64,000 nt of DNA from CAXXIC01 sp049315325 (lineage in GTDB: Bacteria > Bacteroidota > Bacteroidia > Bacteroidales > UBA7332): contig JBMOKJ010000002.1 in assembly GCA_049315325.1 (NCBI GenBank), positions 62,001 to 126,000 on the forward strand, in the 5' to 3' direction. Both the position numbers and the translations under genes were made by a program. Position 1 is the first letter of the stretch. The number at the start of each line of letters is the position of its first letter. Shown here piece after piece: positions 7,890 to 16,185 of this stretch. Under the pieces are notes generated by a model. The model searched no databases. It had not been told where the DNA came from and saw only the letters and a program-made list of their open reading frames with translations.

Positions 7890-8948
7890 CTATTTCGACC
7901 GCAGATATTGCACAGGCCACTCGATTTCGGCTGTGCTTTTTAGTGTCGCAACAATCGGAAAATAGGGATTTCGCAACAACTCGCGACCCAACAACACTAA
8001 ATCAGCTTTCTCTTCGCGAAGAATTTCTGAAACTTGCTCAGTAGTTGTTATCAATCCAACTGCCGAGGTCAAAATTCCAATTTTCTTGACCGCAGAGGCA
8101 AACTCCACCTGATAACCAGGCGCAAGCGGGATTTGTTGAGTGAAAATATTTCCACCCGACGAGCAATCTATCAAATCGACACTCGAATCCTTCAGTAACG
8201 AACACAATTGCACGAATTCCGCAACATCCCAACCGCCTGCTGTCCAGTCGGTAGCCGATAGGCGAACGAGGAGCGGCAAATCTGATGGCCACACCGTTTG
8301 AACGGCTTTCACCACCTCAAGCAAAAAACGAGAACGATTCTCGAAACTTCCTCCATATTCGTCAGAACGTAGGTTTGTGAGTGGCGACAAAAATTCGTGA
8401 AGCAGATAACCATGTGCAGAGTGTATCTCGATAGCTTTGAATCCAGCTTTGTGCACACGAACCGAAGCATCTTTAAACTGCCCCACAATATCTGCAATTT
8501 CAGACGCACTCAACTCTTTAGGTAATCGCTCACCCTCCTCAAACGGCAATGCAGATGGTGCGAGTGTAGTCCAACCGCCTTCATTTGGCGAAAGTTGCTT
8601 CCCGCCTTTTTGAGGAACATCGTGAGATGCTTTTCTTCCTGCATGAGCAATCTGAATGGCAGCCACCGAGCCTTGGCTGTGGATAAACTCCGCAATTCGT
8701 TGCAGTTGCGGAATGTGCGCATCATCCCAAATTCCTAAATCGGAAGGTGTGATGCGTCCTTCGGGAGCAACAGCCGTAGCTTCTACAATAATGAGCCCTG
8801 CACCTCCTACAGCTCTTGCACCGTAGTGCACAAAATGCCAATCGTTGGCGAAACCGTCTGTGGATGAATATTGGCACATAGGCGGCATTCCGACACGATT
8901 GCGAAGGGTTACCGATTTTATCTGAAGCGGTTGATTGATTGTTGCCAT
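7890..8948 (-). CDS. namA: Old Yellow Enzyme family NADPH dehydrogenase (YqjM/NamA type)
   Basis: A 352-aa cytosolic FMN-dependent ene-reductase. The TIM-barrel signatures are clear: the N-terminal RNRVGMPPMCQYSSTDG (with the Cys typical of the YqjM subclass), IQIAHAGRKAS for FMN/substrate binding, the EIHSAHGYLLHEFLSP motif whose His pair binds the substrate carbonyl, and the C-terminal LVLLGRELLRNPYFP flavin-phosphate segment. These enzymes reduce activated C=C bonds such as those in alpha,beta-unsaturated carbonyls; the natural substrate here is unknown. It is a single gene transcribed away from the mce operon. Confidence 0.93.
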   Translation of the reverse strand: MATINQPLQIKSVTLRNRVGMPPMCQYSSTDGFANDWHFVHYGARAVGGAGLIIVEATAVAPEGRITPSDLGIWDDAHIPQLQRIAEFIHSQGSVAAIQIAHAGRKASHDVPQKGGKQLSPNEGGWTTLAPSALPFEEGERLPKELSASEIADIVGQFKDASVRVHKAGFKAIEIHSAHGYLLHEFLSPLTNLRSDEYGGSFENRSRFLLEVVKAVQTVWPSDLPLLVRLSATDWTAGGWDVAEFVQLCSLLKDSSVDLIDCSSGGNIFTQQIPLAPGYQVEFASAVKKIGILTSAVGLITTTEQVSEILREEKADLVLLGRELLRNPYFPIVATLKSTAEIEWPVQYLRSK

Positions 8949-9280
8949 AATTGATTAATTTTGAAAAGACAAATTTAGCTTAAAAACGGATTGGTTGACG
9001 ATTTCATATTGTGAATAAACTATAAGTTATTTCTATCTTTTCTAATTAAAACTTGCTGAAATATTACAATCTGTTTATTCTGAACTAAAACGAATTTTAC
9101 ACAAAAAATCGCTTTTTGTGCAACTATTCTTCCATTTATGCACACACCTCTACGCCTCTGTGCATAAGCTATTTAGAATAAAAATGAATATCGAATTTAT
9201 TACGGAAAAATTTCCTCATTATAACATAATCTTTATACCTTTGTACAAGAAATTAATCAAACAACTTAATAATTAGATCT
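8949..9280. other. Divergent intergenic region (namA / mce operon)
   Basis: An AT-rich 332-base divergent promoter region. The plus-strand promoter at 9211-9243 is recognisable; no clear minus-strand TAnnTTTG box was found. No other structure is evident. Confidence 0.5.
9211..9243 (+). promoter_or_regulatory. Promoter of the methylmalonyl-CoA decarboxylase operon
   Basis: TACCTTTG at 9236-9243 fits the TAnnTTTG -7 box; TTTC at 9211-9214 is a near -33 element with a 21-base spacer. It sits 37 bases before the mce start. Confidence 0.6.
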
Positions 9281-9691
9281 ATGAATTTGACTCACATCGA
9301 ACATTTGGGAATAGCTGTAAAAAGCATCGAAGCATCTTTGCCTTATTATGAAAACGTATTAGGATTGAAATGCTACAACATCGAAGAAGTTGCAGACCAA
9401 AAAGTGAAAACCGCATTCTTCAAAATCGGACAAACCAAAATCGAATTGCTCGAACCAACTAGCGAAGATAGCCCAGTGGCAAAATTTATCGAGAAAAAAG
9501 GCGAAGGTATTCACCACATTGCTTTCGCAGTAGATAGCGTGGCAGATGCGTTGGCTGAAGTCGAGAGCAAAGGCGTTCAATTGATTGATAAAGCACCACG
9601 AAATGGGGCAGAAGGTCTCAAAATAGGATTTCTTCACCCAAAAACAACTTGTAGCGTGTTGACCGAACTTTGCGAAGACCCAAACAAATAA
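9281..9691 (+). CDS. mce: Methylmalonyl-CoA epimerase
   Basis: A 136-aa VOC/glyoxalase-fold enzyme that interconverts (2R)- and (2S)-methylmalonyl-CoA between the B12-dependent mutase and the decarboxylase. The two beta-alpha-beta-beta-beta half-modules are visible: HIEHLGIAVKSIEASLPYYE at the start with a metal His, and GIHHIAFAVDSVADAL in the second half with the second His. Glu residues ELLEP and the terminal ELCE supply further ligands. It is the first gene of a five-gene operon for Na+-coupled methylmalonyl-CoA decarboxylation, which fixes its substrate. Confidence 0.95.
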   Translation: MNLTHIEHLGIAVKSIEASLPYYENVLGLKCYNIEEVADQKVKTAFFKIGQTKIELLEPTSEDSPVAKFIEKKGEGIHHIAFAVDSVADALAEVESKGVQLIDKAPRNGAEGLKIGFLHPKTTCSVLTELCEDPNK

Positions 9692-9718
9692 AAAAACAAT
9701 ATTAACCAACGAGCTTTT

Positions 9719-9758
9719 GAGTCTCCCCATGTCGAAAAGGGGGATTGGGAGGCTCTAA
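9719..9758 (+). repeat. REP-like palindromic element, copy 1
   Basis: GAG-TCTCCCC, a short spacer, then GGGGGATTGGGAGGCTC. It resembles 48288-48322 on the minus strand. In both cases it ends a few bases before a start codon (mmdA here, rsgA there) in the same orientation relative to the gene. Confidence 0.55.
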
Positions 9759-9770
9759 CCAATGATCAAA

Positions 9771-11324
9771 ATGAGTAATCAACTCGAAAAAGTAAAAGAA
9801 CTGATAAAGTTGCGCGAAAAAGCGCGTATCGGTGGTGGCGAGAAACGTATCGCTGCACAACACAACAAGGGGAAATACACTGCTCGTGAGCGCATTGCGA
9901 TGTTGCTCGATGCAGGAAGTTTCGAAGAATTTGATATGTTTGTGACGCACCGTTGCACAAATTTTGGACTCGAGAATGAGTCGTATTTGGGCGACGGAGT
10001 TGTGACTGGTTATGGTACAATAAGCGGTCGTTTGGTCTATGTTTATGCGCAGGATTTCACCGTTTTTGGTGGATCTTTGTCCGAAACTTTAGCGATGAAA
10101 ATCTGCAAAGTGATGGATCAGGCTATGAAGATGGGCGCACCTGTGATTGGAATTAACGACTCGGGCGGTGCTCGAATTCAAGAAGGAGTGAATGCCTTGG
10201 CAGGTTACACCGAGATTTTCCAACGCAACATTTTGGCTTCGGGAGTTGTTCCTCAAATTTCGGGCATTTTTGGTCCTTGCGCAGGTGGAGCGGTTTACTC
10301 TCCTGCATTGACCGACTTTAACATCATGACTAAAGGAACAAGTTATATGTTCCTAACAGGTCCCAAAGTGGTAAAAACCGTTACTGGTGAAGACGTTACC
10401 CAAGAGCAATTGGGTGGTGCGAGTGTGCATGCCAGCAAATCGGGTGTGGCTCACTTTGCGGTGGACAACGAAGAGGAAGGCATCAGCTTGATTCGTAAAT
10501 TACTCTCATATTTACCTCAAAACAACCTTGAAGAGGCACCTGCTTTGGCTTGCGAAGATCCAATCAATCGTCTTGAAGATGCGCTGAACGACATTATACC
10601 GGATAGTGCAAATAGGCCTTATGATATGTATGAAGTGATTGGTGGCATCATCGACAATGGCGAGTTTCTCGAAGTTCACAAAGATTATGCTGCGAATATC
10701 ATCATCGGCTTTGCTCGTTTCAACGGTACATCGGTGGGCATTGTTGCTAATCAACCGAAAGTGTTGGCAGGTGTACTCGATATCAATTCTTCGCGCAAAG
10801 CCGCACGTTTTGTTCGCTTTTGCGATGCGTTCAACATTCCGATTGTCACGTTGGTCGATGTTCCCGGATTCTTACCTGGAACCACGCAAGAGTATGGTGG
10901 TGTAATCCTGCACGGAGCGAAGTTGCTTTATGCTTATGGCGAAGCGACAGTGCCAAAGGTGACTGTTACACTGCGCAAATCGTATGGTGGAGCCTATTGC
11001 GTGATGAGCTCGAAACACTTGCGTGGCGACATCAACTACGCTTGGCCAACTGCTGAAATTGCTGTAATGGGACCTTCTGGAGCAATCGAAGTGCTCTATT
11101 CGAAAGAAGTAGCTGGTGCAGAAAATCCATCGGAACTTGCAAAACAGAAAGAGCAAGAGTATCGTGATGCCTTTGCAAATCCGTACAATGCAGCGAAATA
11201 TGGCTACATAGACGATGTGATTGAACCTCGAAATACCCGTTTCCGTGTGATTCGTGCGCTTCAGCAGTTGCAGACTAAGAAGCTGACCAACCCTGCAAAG
11301 AAACACGATAATTTGCCTCTATAA
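9771..11324 (+). CDS. mmdA: Methylmalonyl-CoA decarboxylase alpha subunit (carboxyltransferase)
   Basis: A 517-aa acyl-CoA carboxyltransferase subunit that moves the carboxyl group of (S)-methylmalonyl-CoA to biotin on the carrier protein, releasing propionyl-CoA. Features typical of the carboxyl_trans family are RIGGGEKRIAAQHNKGKYTAR near the start, the oxyanion-forming GINDSGGARIQEGV, FGPCAGGAVYSPA, and in the C-terminal half VDVPGFLPGTTQEYGG and KSYGGAYCVMSSKHL. ATG 9771 is preferred; ATG 9762 adds three residues. The same family includes propionyl-CoA carboxylase beta subunits, but the linked OadG, biotin carrier and OadB genes, with no biotin carboxylase, identify the Na+-pump decarboxylase. 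Confidence 0.94.
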   Translation: MSNQLEKVKELIKLREKARIGGGEKRIAAQHNKGKYTARERIAMLLDAGSFEEFDMFVTHRCTNFGLENESYLGDGVVTGYGTISGRLVYVYAQDFTVFGGSLSETLAMKICKVMDQAMKMGAPVIGINDSGGARIQEGVNALAGYTEIFQRNILASGVVPQISGIFGPCAGGAVYSPALTDFNIMTKGTSYMFLTGPKVVKTVTGEDVTQEQLGGASVHASKSGVAHFAVDNEEEGISLIRKLLSYLPQNNLEEAPALACEDPINRLEDALNDIIPDSANRPYDMYEVIGGIIDNGEFLEVHKDYAANIIIGFARFNGTSVGIVANQPKVLAGVLDINSSRKAARFVRFCDAFNIPIVTLVDVPGFLPGTTQEYGGVILHGAKLLYAYGEATVPKVTVTLRKSYGGAYCVMSSKHLRGDINYAWPTAEIAVMGPSGAIEVLYSKEVAGAENPSELAKQKEQEYRDAFANPYNAAKYGYIDDVIEPRNTRFRVIRALQQLQTKKLTNPAKKHDNLPL

Positions 11325-11350
11325 ACCTCAACAGACTAATATTTAGAAAT

Positions 11351-12349
11351 ATGAACTGGAAAAGAATAGAGGTTATCATTGCTTTGATGATTCTGCTGGT
11401 GAGTGGCGTTGTTGCACAGCGTGTTACTCAACTCAGAATCAACGAGGTGATGGTGAAAAACTCGAACAACTACCACGATGATTATGGCATGCCAAGTCCG
11501 TGGATTGAAATCTTCAATTCGGCTTATGCAACTGTTGATATTGGAGGGTGTTACTTGTCGAACGATACCTCTAATTTGAAGAAATACTTGATTTCGAAAG
11601 GCGATTTGCGTACTAAGATTAAAGCACGTCAACATTTGATCTTTTGGGCGGATAATATCTCTGCTCGTGGAACATTTCACCTCAATTTTAGATTAGATTC
11701 AATCGGTCAAAACAAATTGTTTTTGGTGGCACCTGATGGAGTTTCGATTATCGATAGCGTAACCATTCGATGGAATGGAAATGCGCAAACCAGTATTGGT
11801 AGATGCACGGATGGATTGAGTGTTATCAAGAATCCAACGACTCGTCAAATGGAATCTGCTTGGAAGGTATTGCATATCGTTACACCTGGAACGAACAATC
11901 AAATCCTAACCGGAAAAGAGTATTTGAAAAATCTTCTGGACAAATTTCCAGATGGAATAGGAAATACAGTAACATCGACCGGAGCAATCAACGATAAATT
12001 CAAAAAGAACGATTCGTTGGGTAGTGGTATCAGCTTCATCGCTATGTTTGTGGTGTTTGTCGCTCTAATTTTGCTGTTTGCGATGTTCAAGCTATTGGGT
12101 AACTTCTCTGTTTTATTGAATCGTCGCCGATTGATGAGAACCCTTGGTATCAGAAATAAAGCCGATGCCGATGTATTGGCTAAAAACACAGGCGAGATTT
12201 ATGCAGCTATTGCAATGGCACTTTATGAACTCGACGACGAGGTTCACGATTGGGAAGAGACCAAATTGACGATGAACAAAGTAGCTAAAACCTACTCACC
12301 ATGGAGCTCCAAAATCTACGGATTGAGAGAAACACCTGGTAAACGATAA
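11351..12349 (+). CDS. Lamin-tail domain fused to OadG-type Na+ pump subunit
   Basis: A 332-aa membrane protein. A signal peptide/anchor (1-22) is followed by a lamin-tail domain of about 130 residues (LRINEVMVKNS, then PWIEIFNSA, GGCYLSND and ARGTFHLNFRL), a linker, one TM helix (about 226-246) and a cytoplasmic tail. The tail ends YSPWSSKIYGLRETP, the usual C-terminus of OadG/MmdD-type subunits, which assemble the decarboxylase and dock the alpha subunit. The extra extracytoplasmic lamin-tail domain makes it about three times longer than a minimal OadG. It lies between mmdA and the biotin carrier in the operon. Confidence 0.85.
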   Translation: MNWKRIEVIIALMILLVSGVVAQRVTQLRINEVMVKNSNNYHDDYGMPSPWIEIFNSAYATVDIGGCYLSNDTSNLKKYLISKGDLRTKIKARQHLIFWADNISARGTFHLNFRLDSIGQNKLFLVAPDGVSIIDSVTIRWNGNAQTSIGRCTDGLSVIKNPTTRQMESAWKVLHIVTPGTNNQILTGKEYLKNLLDKFPDGIGNTVTSTGAINDKFKKNDSLGSGISFIAMFVVFVALILLFAMFKLLGNFSVLLNRRRLMRTLGIRNKADADVLAKNTGEIYAAIAMALYELDDEVHDWEETKLTMNKVAKTYSPWSSKIYGLRETPGKR

Positions 12350-12389
12350 TTTTCTGAAATACAATATCATATCCTAAATCATAAAAGCT

Positions 12390-12845
12390 ATGAAAGAGTT
12401 TAAATATACCATCAACGGAAACCTGTATAACGTGAGCATCGATAAAATTGTAGAAGATGTGGCACAGGTTGAGGTAAACGGAACAAAATACAATGTTCAA
12501 CTCGAGCGAATGGTCAAAAAGTCCATAAAACCGCTCTCTAAGGCAGCTGCCAAACCAGCTACAACACCAGCTCCAACACCAACTTCAGCCTCAGGAGAAC
12601 GTATGGTAATCACGCCTATTCCTGATAAATCAGAATCAAAAATTCAATCACCGCTGCCGGGAGTTATTCTTGATATTGCAGTGAAGGTTGGCGATCACGT
12701 GGTGAAAGGACAAAAACTTTTGGTGCTCGAAGCGATGAAGATGGAAAACAACATCAATGCCGATCGCGATGGAAATATCACTGCGATAAATGTGAATAAA
12801 GGGGATTCAATTCTCGAGGGAGCAGACCTAATTGTAATCGGATAA
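12390..12845 (+). CDS. mmdC: Biotin carboxyl carrier subunit of methylmalonyl-CoA decarboxylase
   Basis: A 151-aa biotinyl carrier. The N-terminal 45 residues (KEFKYTINGNLYNVSIDKIV) form a small docking segment. An Ala/Pro-rich flexible linker (about 52-68, with repeated PAPTPT) leads to the C-terminal biotinyl-lipoyl fold with the biotin site EAMKMEN (Lys in the AMKM tetrapeptide). The swinging biotin shuttles carboxyl groups from MmdA to the membrane subunit MmdB. It lies 40 bases after the OadG-like gene and only 4 bases before mmdB, indicating coupled expression. Confidence 0.93.
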   Translation: MKEFKYTINGNLYNVSIDKIVEDVAQVEVNGTKYNVQLERMVKKSIKPLSKAAAKPATTPAPTPTSASGERMVITPIPDKSESKIQSPLPGVILDIAVKVGDHVVKGQKLLVLEAMKMENNINADRDGNITAINVNKGDSILEGADLIVIG

Positions 12846-12849
12846 AATT

Positions 12850-14010
12850 ATGGATTTCAATTTCTTCTCATTTGTCGGTGACAATCTCAGAGAGTTTCTC
12901 ACTTACACAGGTTTTGCAAATGCAACGCCCGGGCACTTTATTATGATTATCATCGGACTTCTCTTTATAACTCTTGCAATCGTAAAAGAGTGGGAGCCCA
13001 TGCTTTTGATACCGATTGGATTCGGGATTTTGATTGGCAATATTCCATTCAAAGAGGTCGGATTGCAGATTGGGGTCTACGAAGAGGGCTCGGTGCTCAA
13101 TTTCCTCTATTCTGGAGTGACACAGGGCTGGTATCCACCGCTTATCTTCCTGGGAATTGGTGCGATGACGGATTTTTCCACTTTAATTTCTAATCCAAAA
13201 CTTCTTTTGATTGGAGCTGCAGCACAATTTGGGATATTTGGTGCTTACATGATTGCGTTACAGGTAGGTTTCGAACCCAATCAAGCAGGAGCAATTGGTA
13301 TTATTGGTGGAGCGGATGGACCAACAGCGATTTTCTTATCTTCGAAGTTAGCACCCAATTTATTAGGAGCGATTGCGATATCGGCTTACTCGTATATGGC
13401 ATTGGTGCCTGTGATTCAGCCGCCGATTATGCGACTGCTTACCACCAAGAAAGAGCGCGTGATTCGGATGAAACCGCCTCGTGCCGTTTCCCGCACAGAG
13501 AAGGTTATTTTCCCGATTGCTGGATTGTTGCTAACCTGTTTTCTAGTTCCTTCGGGATTGTCCCTTCTCGGAATGCTATTCTTTGGTAATCTATTGAAAG
13601 AGAGCGGCGTGACGAAACGATTGGCTGAAACTGCACGCGGTCCACTGATTGATACCATCACCATCTTGCTTGGTGTGACGGTGGGTGCTTCTACGCAAGC
13701 TACACAGTTTTTGACGACCGACTCGGTGAAAATCTTCGGTTTGGGTGCTTTGTCGTTCATTATAGCTACCGCAGCTGGTGTGCTTTTTGTCAAGTTCTTG
13801 AACCTATTCCTCCGAAAAGGAAACAAAATAAATCCGTTGATAGGAAATGCAGGTGTTTCGGCAGTTCCCGACTCGGCGCGTATCTCTCAGGCACTTGGAT
13901 TGGAATACGACTCGACCAACCACTTGCTGATGCACGCCATGGGGCCAAACGTAGCTGGAGTAATCGGCTCTGCTGTGGCAGCAGGTATCTTGCTCGGATT
14001 CTTGATGTAG
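12850..14010 (+). CDS. mmdB: Na+-transporting methylmalonyl-CoA decarboxylase beta subunit
   Basis: A 386-aa polytopic inner-membrane protein (about nine to eleven helices) of the OadB/MmdB/GcdB family, which decarboxylates carboxybiotin and exports Na+. Family signatures are GAMTDFSTLISNPKL, the Asp-containing GAIGIIGGADGPTAIF segment (the Asp is a known Na+/proton-coupling residue in OadB), SYMALVPVIQPPIM and, near the end, GNAGVSAVPDSARI and HAMGPNVAGVIGSAVAAG. It closes the operon and is followed by a strong terminator. With MmdA, the OadG-like subunit and MmdC it forms the complete Na+ pump. Confidence 0.96.
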   Translation: MDFNFFSFVGDNLREFLTYTGFANATPGHFIMIIIGLLFITLAIVKEWEPMLLIPIGFGILIGNIPFKEVGLQIGVYEEGSVLNFLYSGVTQGWYPPLIFLGIGAMTDFSTLISNPKLLLIGAAAQFGIFGAYMIALQVGFEPNQAGAIGIIGGADGPTAIFLSSKLAPNLLGAIAISAYSYMALVPVIQPPIMRLLTTKKERVIRMKPPRAVSRTEKVIFPIAGLLLTCFLVPSGLSLLGMLFFGNLLKESGVTKRLAETARGPLIDTITILLGVTVGASTQATQFLTTDSVKIFGLGALSFIIATAAGVLFVKFLNLFLRKGNKINPLIGNAGVSAVPDSARISQALGLEYDSTNHLLMHAMGPNVAGVIGSAVAAGILLGFLM

Positions 14011-14029
14011 GCTGAGAATACGTACTTCT

Positions 14030-14069
14030 AAAATGGCAAAAGCCTCCGATTGGAGGCTTTTGCCATTTT
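14030..14069. terminator. Bidirectional terminator after mmdB
   Basis: A perfect 18-bp inverted repeat (14030-14047 with 14052-14069, 4-base loop) with A- and T-ends works for mmdB on plus and for the HEPN remnant/MNT unit on minus. Confidence 0.85.
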
Positions 14070-14079
14070 AAGTCAATGC

Positions 14080-14193
14080 TCAATATTGTTTCAAAAGCAT
14101 TTCTATTTCTTTTTGAAGTACAGGTAGATTACGAATCACGATACCCCAAATAACATCATCAGAGACAGAATCATAGCCATGATTTAATCTCAT
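14080..14193 (-). pseudogene. Remnant of a HEPN (DUF86-type) toxin partner
   Basis: A 37-codon reading frame on the minus strand, starting at the ATG whose first base overlaps the MNT stop and ending TGA at 14080-14082. It reads MRLNHGYDSVSDDVIWGIV, then IRNLPVLQKEIEMLL. This matches the C-terminal third of DUF86/HEPN proteins, which normally continue after the R(N)xxxxHGY nuclease motif with a DD-W-I-LP-L-EI pattern. Only about one third of a roughly 110-aa protein remains, and the catalytic R-x4-6-H spacing is collapsed to RLNH. It is therefore most likely a deletion remnant, although it could still be translated by coupling. Confidence 0.6.
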
Positions 14194-14492
14194 TATCCAT
14201 AAATCAATTTTTTATTTCGATTTAAAGTTTGTCTAAAATATGGATTTTTGATTGCCTTTTCCTCGAGTAAATCTACTTTTCTTTTGAAAATAGTTTCTAA
14301 TGAAAATTTCAAATCATAATAATTATCACCGTAATCTAGAACGTCTAATTTTTGGAAATCTACAATTAAATCAACGTCACTTTCTTTACTGAATTTATCA
14401 GTCAACACCGAACCAAATGCGTACAAAGACTTGACTTTGTGCGATTTGCATAAGTTGGAAATGTCGGCTGAATGTAATTCAATGATATTCAT
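14193..14492 (-). CDS. MNT-type minimal nucleotidyltransferase (antitoxin-like)
   Basis: A 99-aa MNT-domain protein of the DNA polymerase beta superfamily. The motif YAFGSVLTDKFSKESDVDLIVDF gives GS followed by D-x-D, the metal-binding core; a third acidic residue lies near VDLLEE. MNT proteins usually pair with HEPN RNases and neutralise them by AMPylating or oligo-AMPylating a tyrosine. Here the HEPN partner directly downstream is reduced to a C-terminal fragment, so the enzyme may be an orphan antitoxin. The neighbouring operons are unrelated. Catalytic residues look intact. Confidence 0.85.
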   Translation of the reverse strand: MNIIELHSADISNLCKSHKVKSLYAFGSVLTDKFSKESDVDLIVDFQKLDVLDYGDNYYDLKFSLETIFKRKVDLLEEKAIKNPYFRQTLNRNKKLIYG

Positions 14493-14545
14493 CTGTAAAT
14501 ATTTTATGACTGCAAAACTACAAAAAAAATCAATTCAAGTTTTTC

Positions 14546-15475
14546 TTATTTCTTCTTTGTGGCATCCAGTTTCATCGTTGCCATCATCTGCTGCATGGTT
14601 TTTTGCATACCATCGGTCGATCCATCGAGGAAGATGACGTTGCCATTGCCTTGCTCTGCAAAGTGTTTGATGGCTTCTGTCCACATCGAGAAGAGCAGAA
14701 ACGATGCGTCGAGATCGGCATCTGTCATCTCTTTGGCCGCTGATGCCATCCCTTTTGCTACCTCTTGGCGGAAGAGCGCAATACCTTGCCCACGTTGCAT
14801 AGCAGCCTCTTTTTCTGCCAAAGCTGAAATCTTAATGGCGTTACCTTCTGCTTCGGCAGCTTTGGTTTTAGTGATCAAAAGTGCTTGACCTTCGTTTTCG
14901 GCAGCAGCTTTGAGGTTGCTCGATGCAACTACTCGTGCCATCGATTTGATAATTTCCTCGTCGAATGTGATGTCATTCAATTGAATATCAATCATGTGGT
15001 AGCCCCACTCTTCGAGCGTATCGTCGAGGTGTTTTTTTACTTCGAGGATAATTTCGGTACGAAGACTAAGAATCTCAGATTGTTTTTTTGTTGCCACAAA
15101 ACTACGGATTGTACCTTCGATCGTGCGCACCAAGGCTTGCATAAAGTTGCGGTCGTCCACAAACTTAAATGCCACATTTTTAATGGTTTCGTCGCTTTGA
15201 TTAAATACTGAATAGAGCAACATTGCCTTGAAATAGACATTTGCCTGATCTTGCGTCACTGCTTGAAATTCGAGCTCTACCGAGCGATTCTGAATCGATA
15301 TTTTCTTGTAAACCAACTCGATAAGCGGAATTCGGAAGTTTAGTCCGGGTCCCATAATACGGCGATACTTACCAAACACAGTGATAACAGCCACATAGCC
15401 TTGATTGACTGTGACAAAACCGGAGTATAGAATTACGATTACAATTCCGGCGATGATAAATGGTGCGATGTTCAT
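14546..15475 (-). CDS. SPFH/Band 7 (stomatin-like) membrane protein
   Basis: A 309-aa protein with an N-terminal TM helix (residues 5-24), an SPFH domain (about 25-190; VNQGYVAVITVFGKYRRIMG and the GPGLNF turn) and a long Ala/Glu/Lys-rich coiled-coil region (about 190-260) ending in a hydrophilic Met/Lys-rich tail. Such proteins form large membrane-associated oligomers. The usual partner NfeD is not adjacent, so the subfamily is uncertain. It appears to be a single-gene unit, with a terminator-like hairpin upstream belonging to the next gene. Confidence 0.85.
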   Translation of the reverse strand: MNIAPFIIAGIVIVILYSGFVTVNQGYVAVITVFGKYRRIMGPGLNFRIPLIELVYKKISIQNRSVELEFQAVTQDQANVYFKAMLLYSVFNQSDETIKNVAFKFVDDRNFMQALVRTIEGTIRSFVATKKQSEILSLRTEIILEVKKHLDDTLEEWGYHMIDIQLNDITFDEEIIKSMARVVASSNLKAAAENEGQALLITKTKAAEAEGNAIKISALAEKEAAMQRGQGIALFRQEVAKGMASAAKEMTDADLDASFLLFSMWTEAIKHFAEQGNGNVIFLDGSTDGMQKTMQQMMATMKLDATKKK

Positions 15476-15600
15476 AATTTTTTTGTTTTTAGTAAAGTGA
15501 ATCTTATGCTACAAAGGTTGAAAATTGTTGTGACTTCTCCAATAGCCAGATGCTTAATTATTTGTTAAAAGATACTCTTTAGAAGATTTTTGAAAATAAG

Positions 15601-15630
15601 AAACCCAATCAAGTTCCTTCGATTGGGTTT
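15601..15630 (-). terminator. Terminator of the VOC protein gene
   Basis: A perfect 10-bp stem (15601-15610 with 15621-15630, 10-base loop), followed on the minus strand by a T-rich stretch, 30 bases past the VOC stop. Confidence 0.65.
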
Positions 15631-15659
15631 TAGGACTAATAGTAGTAGAAAATCTGCAA

Positions 15660-16067
15660 TTATTTTGCTGGCATAGCGGACGGATCGAAGTAGAAAACTT
15701 CCCATTGATGTCCGTCAATGTCGTCGAAACTACGGCTATAAAGCCAGCCGTGCTCGACAGGTTCGGCATAGACGTCGCCACCAGATTCAATAGCCAGAGC
15801 AATCATTTTGTCGACTGCTTCACGGCTTTCGGCATCAAAACTAACAATCATTTCAGTCGTTTTTTGTGGATTAGCCAGCTCTTTACGTGTGTATTCTTTG
15901 AAACGTGATTCGATGAGCAACATCACGAAGATATTTTCACCAACCACTAAGCAAGTTGACTCTTCATTTGAGAATTGAGGGTTGAAGGTGAATCCCAGTT
16001 TGGTGAAAAAGGCTATGGAATCGTTCAGGTTTTTTACTGGTAGATTCAGATACATTTGTTTTGACAT
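15660..16067 (-). CDS. VOC family protein (glyoxalase/bleomycin-resistance fold)
   Basis: A 135-aa cytosolic protein with two VOC half-modules: MYLNLPVKNLNDSIAFFTKLGF at the start, and a C-terminal half with GGDVYAEPVEHGWLYSRSFDDIDGHQWEVFYFDP. This DxDGHxWEVF pattern is typical of the PhnB/YkcA-like lactoylglutathione-lyase-related subgroup, whose substrates are mostly unknown. The protein lacks the conserved first His at the usual position near the N-terminus (LNLPV instead of an H-x-x form), so metal binding is uncertain. Single gene with its own terminator. Confidence 0.85.
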   Translation of the reverse strand: MSKQMYLNLPVKNLNDSIAFFTKLGFTFNPQFSNEESTCLVVGENIFVMLLIESRFKEYTRKELANPQKTTEMIVSFDAESREAVDKMIALAIESGGDVYAEPVEHGWLYSRSFDDIDGHQWEVFYFDPSAMPAK

Positions 16068-16185
16068 ACGATAATGTATTAGATGGTTTTACTTTAGAAT
16101 AATATGCCTCAATTTCGATGATGAAACTGAGGCATATATGATTTGAAAACAGATGAATGACATCCAAAGTTCACTTCACGGAAGA

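Noticed and set aside
9771..11324. Propionyl-CoA carboxylase beta subunit
   Set aside because: No biotin carboxylase gene is linked; the operon instead holds OadG- and OadB-type subunits, which fits Na+-pumping methylmalonyl-CoA decarboxylase.
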